Assembly: GCA_023251515.1 (NCBI GenBank)
Contig: JAHEYQ010000024.1
Coordinates: 1 to 63,004, forward strand
DNA: 63,004 nucleotides
From: Bacteroidales bacterium
GTDB taxonomy: Bacteria; Bacteroidota; Bacteroidia; Bacteroidales; JACABE01
Reading direction: 5' to 3'
Part shown: piece by piece, positions 60,298 through 63,004 of the stretch
Position numbering within the stretch: position 1 is the first letter of the stretch
How the letters are laid out: the number at the start of each line of letters is the position of its first letter
The notes under the pieces: generated by a model
The model's input: the letters and a program-made list of their open reading frames with translations, nothing else
Databases searched by the model: none
What the model was told of the DNA's origin: nothing
Program-made: the position numbers and the translations under genes

Positions 60298-60917
60298 TGG
60301 TTTGAAAAACCGGTAATACCATATAAAAACAACTCTGCCAATGCATTGCAATAAGTTTCATAGTAAGTATTATCGAATTCAACTTTATAAATTTGTGAAA
60401 TAAAATTCTTATGCGTAAAATGAGAAATCAACATACTCATCATGGCTGGTCCCAGAATATGTGTTAGCTCATCTTTTTTGCAGAAATCAATACAGAATTT
60501 TGTTGAAATCTGATTTCCGATTTCCATCATCTGATGTGTTTTGTTTACCTTAAGTTCATATACTTCGGGCACATTATTGGGTAAATCGCTGAAACCGATT
60601 AAACAAATATTTGTATTATTTCTTATCATATCAACTATGTTACGGAAAAGTCTTTTGATACTCTCTTCTTTGGTATCAGTTTCAACAATAGAAATCTTTA
60701 ATGTGTTAAGTTGCATATCGAAAAAGCGATTGAGAATTTCAATCAGAATACCTGATTTGCCACCAAAATAGTATGATATCATTGAGATATTTACATTGGC
60801 TTTATTGGCAATTTCTCTAACCCCAACCGAATGAAATGCATTTTCAGCAAAGAGTTCTGCACTGGCTTCAACTATTCGCTCAAAAGCGTCACCGTATATT
60901 TTTTTATTGTTTTCCAT
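60285..60917 (-). CDS. TetR/AcrR-family transcriptional regulator
   Basis: A 210-residue regulator: the N-terminal HTH is FERIVEASAELFAENAFHSVGVREIANKANVNISMISYYFGGKSGILIEILNRFF (about 10-65), followed by an all-helical ligand domain. It stands alone behind its own promoter with a terminator, and the next gene on the same strand starts the inositol-lipid operon, whose promoter region carries two palindromes. TetR proteins of this kind commonly sense fatty acids or lipids, which would fit. Confidence 0.9.
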   Translation of the reverse strand: MENNKKIYGDAFERIVEASAELFAENAFHSVGVREIANKANVNISMISYYFGGKSGILIEILNRFFDMQLNTLKISIVETDTKEESIKRLFRNIVDMIRNNTNICLIGFSDLPNNVPEVYELKVNKTHQMMEIGNQISTKFCIDFCKKDELTHILGPAMMSMLISHFTHKNFISQIYKVEFDNTYYETYCNALAELFLYGITGFSNQKNL

Positions 60918-60933
60918 ATTACAAATGATGCTG

Positions 60934-60970
60934 CAAAATTAAATCAAAAAAATCAAACAAACGTTTAATT
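60934..60970 (-). promoter_or_regulatory. tetR promoter with an operator-like half-site
   Basis: The minus strand has TAATTTTG (plus 60934-60941), a TAnnTTTG -7 element 17 bases before the tetR ATG. ACAAACGTTTAATT at 60957-60970 shares both flanks of the 18-base operator word and covers the expected -33 region, which suggests autoregulation. Confidence 0.5.
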
Positions 60971-61083
60971 GGATTGCTTTTTTGTTATCATAGTGTTATT
61001 TTGATTTATATGATTGATTGCTAATGAGTATAATAATTTTTTTTAATTGAAACAGATATCAGAAATAAAAAAGCTAAACATTA

Positions 61084-62355
61084 TTAATAATCTTTTTCTA
61101 TCTCTAAATTCATTTCCTTATTCTGATAATCCATATTTTTTACCATGAGTTCCATCATTTTTGAAAGGCTATTTGTTTTGTTTTCAATATTTAATACCTC
61201 TTTATGCTTTTGATGTAAGTCTATCAGACTCTGACAACCCGATTTGCGTAAAAATTTTTGCAATTCGATGTTTTCGCCTATATCCGAATTCACAAAAGTA
61301 CTTAATTTATCAATTGACAGATATTTTTCTTCTTCTTTCTGAAAACCGGTATATTTTTCGAGCATCATACCTTCGGGTGTGACATTATTGGTAACAAATA
61401 AAAAAGTTTTGATAACGATTTTTCCATCGGTTATTTCAATAGGCAGGTATCCTAATTTTTCATCAACAATCCGATATTCGAGCATCATGTGCTTATGCTT
61501 ATCATAACAAAGTTTAGGTGAATATTTTAATGACTGATACAGTGTAAACAATATAAATTGATCTTCCATACAATCTAATCTTTCCTTCAATCTGATTAAC
61601 GCATGTGATTGTATATAAATATCGTGAGGTAAATCGGCAAAAGTATTTTTTAGATCAAGTTGAGAAGGTTTAATACTTAACCATTTTATTCCTGAGTATT
61701 CTTCGACCAAACCAAACCTAATTACAGGACGGTATTCTTTGTTAATATTTACATAGGCTATTTCAGGTTTTTGACAGTAAACAAGTATTCGATGCTGAAT
61801 GTGTATCCCATTTTCTTCAATAATTTTAACTTTTAAATTGAAATAATATAGCTGCTTCTGAAGATCAGAATACTGGATACCAACTGCTCTTAATAATTCG
61901 GCTAATTTTGCTAATCCGGTTTTAACTAATTTGTCATTTTCTGTAATTTTTTTTAATTCATCTTTTACAACTCTTGCCATAAGAAAGTCGCCATATTTTA
62001 TAGTTCTTTCGAGGTTGTTTATACTAAGACATACTGTAAAGAAATCGTTTAATGACATCAGCCTGTCATCGGGTGTAAAAGGGATATAGATTTCTTTCAA
62101 ACTTATTGAAAATAAACTTATCATTTCTTTAAACTGTTCCTTAGGTATATTATGTCCTTCTGCCGGTATTATTAATACCGATAAATTTCTGTTTTCATAA
62201 GCATCATCCAGATACTTTTGAGGAATATGTTCATAAATACATTTTTCGCAACTGATATTTATTATACCCCGCATTTTAAATAAAAACAAATTTTTATGCT
62301 GTGCCTTTGCAATTTTTTGCTGCTGGTATTCATTAGGTTTGCGCTTCTTTGCCAT
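61084..62355 (-). CDS. Uncharacterised 423-residue protein
   Basis: A basic, soluble protein with no signal peptide or membrane segment: start MAKKRKPNEYQQQKIAKAQHK. Visible parts are a single C-x2-C (SCEKCIYEH), a helical middle (RTIKYGDFLMARVVKDELKKITENDKLVKTGLAKLAELLRAVG), and the motif IYIQSHALIRLKERLDCMEDQFILFTLYQSLKY near 240, where H-A-xx-R-xx-ER is a recurring pattern in small toxin- or RNase-like proteins, though I cannot assign it. The C-terminus is charged and coiled-coil-like. Neighbours give no clue to function. A terminator of the upstream gene lies between it and the partial gene at 62472. Confidence 0.6.
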   Translation of the reverse strand: MAKKRKPNEYQQQKIAKAQHKNLFLFKMRGIINISCEKCIYEHIPQKYLDDAYENRNLSVLIIPAEGHNIPKEQFKEMISLFSISLKEIYIPFTPDDRLMSLNDFFTVCLSINNLERTIKYGDFLMARVVKDELKKITENDKLVKTGLAKLAELLRAVGIQYSDLQKQLYYFNLKVKIIEENGIHIQHRILVYCQKPEIAYVNINKEYRPVIRFGLVEEYSGIKWLSIKPSQLDLKNTFADLPHDIYIQSHALIRLKERLDCMEDQFILFTLYQSLKYSPKLCYDKHKHMMLEYRIVDEKLGYLPIEITDGKIVIKTFLFVTNNVTPEGMMLEKYTGFQKEEEKYLSIDKLSTFVNSDIGENIELQKFLRKSGCQSLIDLHQKHKEVLNIENKTNSLSKMMELMVKNMDYQNKEMNLEIEKDY

Positions 62356-62417
62356 AATACTAAATTCTAAATTTTCAACAAATTTATAAAAAATATTTAT
62401 ATTATTTACTTATAATA

Positions 62418-62447
62418 AAGAAACCACCCTCTTGCAGGTGGTTTCTT
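62418..62447 (-). terminator. Terminator of the gene at 62472
   Basis: Stem AGAAACCACC / GGTGGTTTCT (62419-62428 and 62437-62446) with a short T-rich tail on the minus strand. Confidence 0.7.
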
Positions 62448-62471
62448 CTAAACTAATTAACTTTTCTAAAT

Positions 62472-63004
62472 TTAAACCTGACTAATTTCAATTTCGCCAT
62501 CTTCGGTAGCCGATAGGTTTTCTATCATCAGAAATCTATCGTCCTGATTGGCATAATCTTTAATCAATATGGTTTTAATATCCTGTGGTAATAATTTGAT
62601 GGTATTACATGGTTTGGCAGCATTTTTGTCGGGGACAAAATATACTTCCAGTTCAGTGTTACCGGTTACATATAGGTTTACTTTTTCATTAATACTGAAA
62701 CTAAAACCTCCTTCGGCTTTGCCGGCTTTGGCTATTTTAATTTCATAAACATCAGGATTAATATCATTTCCTTTTTTCTTGTATCTTAGTAAAAATACAG
62801 GGAAATAAGCTTCAATCTGTAGAGGATTCTTTTTGTATTTCTGTATAAACTCTCCGAGTACTCCATAAATTTCATCAGCCAGTTCGTAAGCTTTCAGCAT
62901 TACTTCTTCTTTCGAATCATTTACATTTCCATCTTTTTGCGCCTGATTTCCACGGGCTTTTAATAATGAATCGTGAAACAATATCATTTCGTTCATAACC
63001 TGTG
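62472..63004 (-). CDS. Uncharacterised protein, probably 5'-truncated by the window edge
   Basis: The frame is open to the edge; an ATG at 62996 gives 174 residues, but the reading frame continues upstream so the true start may lie outside. The first 60 residues are helical (EEVMLKAYELADEIYGVLGEFIQKYKKNPLQIEAYFPVF), followed by a beta-rich domain with KAGKAEGGFSFSINEKVNLYVTGNTELEVYFVP. The K-A-Y-x-L...N-P-x4-Y spacing resembles the helical part of the protein at 49087, so the two may be distant relatives with different C-terminal beta domains. Function unknown. Confidence 0.6.
   Translation of the reverse strand, partial: QVMNEMILFHDSLLKARGNQAQKDGNVNDSKEEVMLKAYELADEIYGVLGEFIQKYKKNPLQIEAYFPVFLLRYKKKGNDINPDVYEIKIAKAGKAEGGFSFSINEKVNLYVTGNTELEVYFVPDKNAAKPCNTIKLLPQDIKTILIKDYANQDDRFLMIENLSATEDGEIEISQV

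Overview
The window is about 63 kb of low-GC chromosomal DNA from a member of the Bacteroidota, most likely an anaerobic or facultative Bacteroidales-like lineage (inference). The evidence is: TAnnTTTG-type -7 promoter elements before many genes; almost no Shine-Dalgarno sequences; secreted proteins with type IX secretion (T9SS) C-terminal domains; WG-repeat, DUF5686, VF530 and DUF4395 proteins; an rpsF-rpsR-rplI operon; and a complete Bacteroidetes-type inositol-lipid gene cluster. Fumarase class II, an ArsC-type reductase, a hybrid-cluster protein and NO-stress genes point to life at low oxygen. No rRNA, CRISPR array, prophage or intact insertion sequence is visible. There is one tRNA, Ser(GGA).

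Layout. 1-4.8 kb: a 42-bp minisatellite, then a two-gene methyltransferase/nuclease system with a fossil methylase tail and a degenerate palindromic element behind it, then a Gdx/SugE exporter. 4.9-6.8 kb: arsC and fumC, closed by two consecutive terminators. 6.8-12.5 kb: a secreted Kelch-like/T9SS protein with a WG-repeat protein, a DPP-IV-type peptidase, a second 42-bp minisatellite and a VF530 gene. 12.5-18.7 kb: the phosphate regulon in the order porin, pstS, pstC, pstA, pstB, phoU on the minus strand, headed by four 11-bp-spaced direct repeats that look like a Pho box. 18.8-27.2 kb: a TPR histidine kinase, a YfcC carrier, two LPS-type glycosyltransferases, a serine hydrolase, a threonine aldolase and a DUF4395 protein. 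27.4-34.7 kb: ribosomal genes, a SpoU methyltransferase, ApbE, a CPBP protease, an ExbB/ExbD energiser operon and the tRNA. 34.8-43.2 kb: asparaginase, TatD, a GT9, MazG, a vWA lipoprotein, a C10 protease with PKD and T9SS domains, an MBL hydrolase and a DUF2892 protein. 43.3-49.0 kb: a second serine hydrolase with a T9SS tail, then a nitrosative-stress cluster (Rrf2 regulator, ferredoxin-like protein, Hcp, YgbA, two cupins). 49.1-51.3 kb: a helical/carboxypeptidase-regulatory-domain protein, a 600-bp very AT-rich gap and a HigBA pair. 51.4-60.9 kb: a DUF5686 outer-membrane protein and the inositol-lipid operon with its TetR regulator. 61.1-63.0 kb: two unrecognised proteins, the last open to the window edge.

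How genes work together. The pst block takes up phosphate: porin in the outer membrane, PstS in the periplasm, PstCAB in the inner membrane, PhoU as signalling brake. The Rrf2-Fd-Hcp-YgbA block is a compact NO response. The NTP transferase, ATP-grasp, CDP-alcohol transferase, flippase-like, HAD phosphatase, inositol-phosphate synthase and DUF4833 genes form one tightly packed operon making and probably exporting inositol lipids. Duplicated operator-like sites in front of it suggest control by the adjacent TetR protein.

The most interesting observations are the putative Bacteroidota Pho box, the inositol-lipid operon with an ATP-grasp enzyme and a CDP-alcohol transferase whose canonical fourth aspartate is glycine, the twin TetR operators, two unrelated minisatellites that share a 42-bp period, the repeat-bearing periplasmic insertion in PstC, and the compact methyltransferase/PD-(D/E)XK pair.
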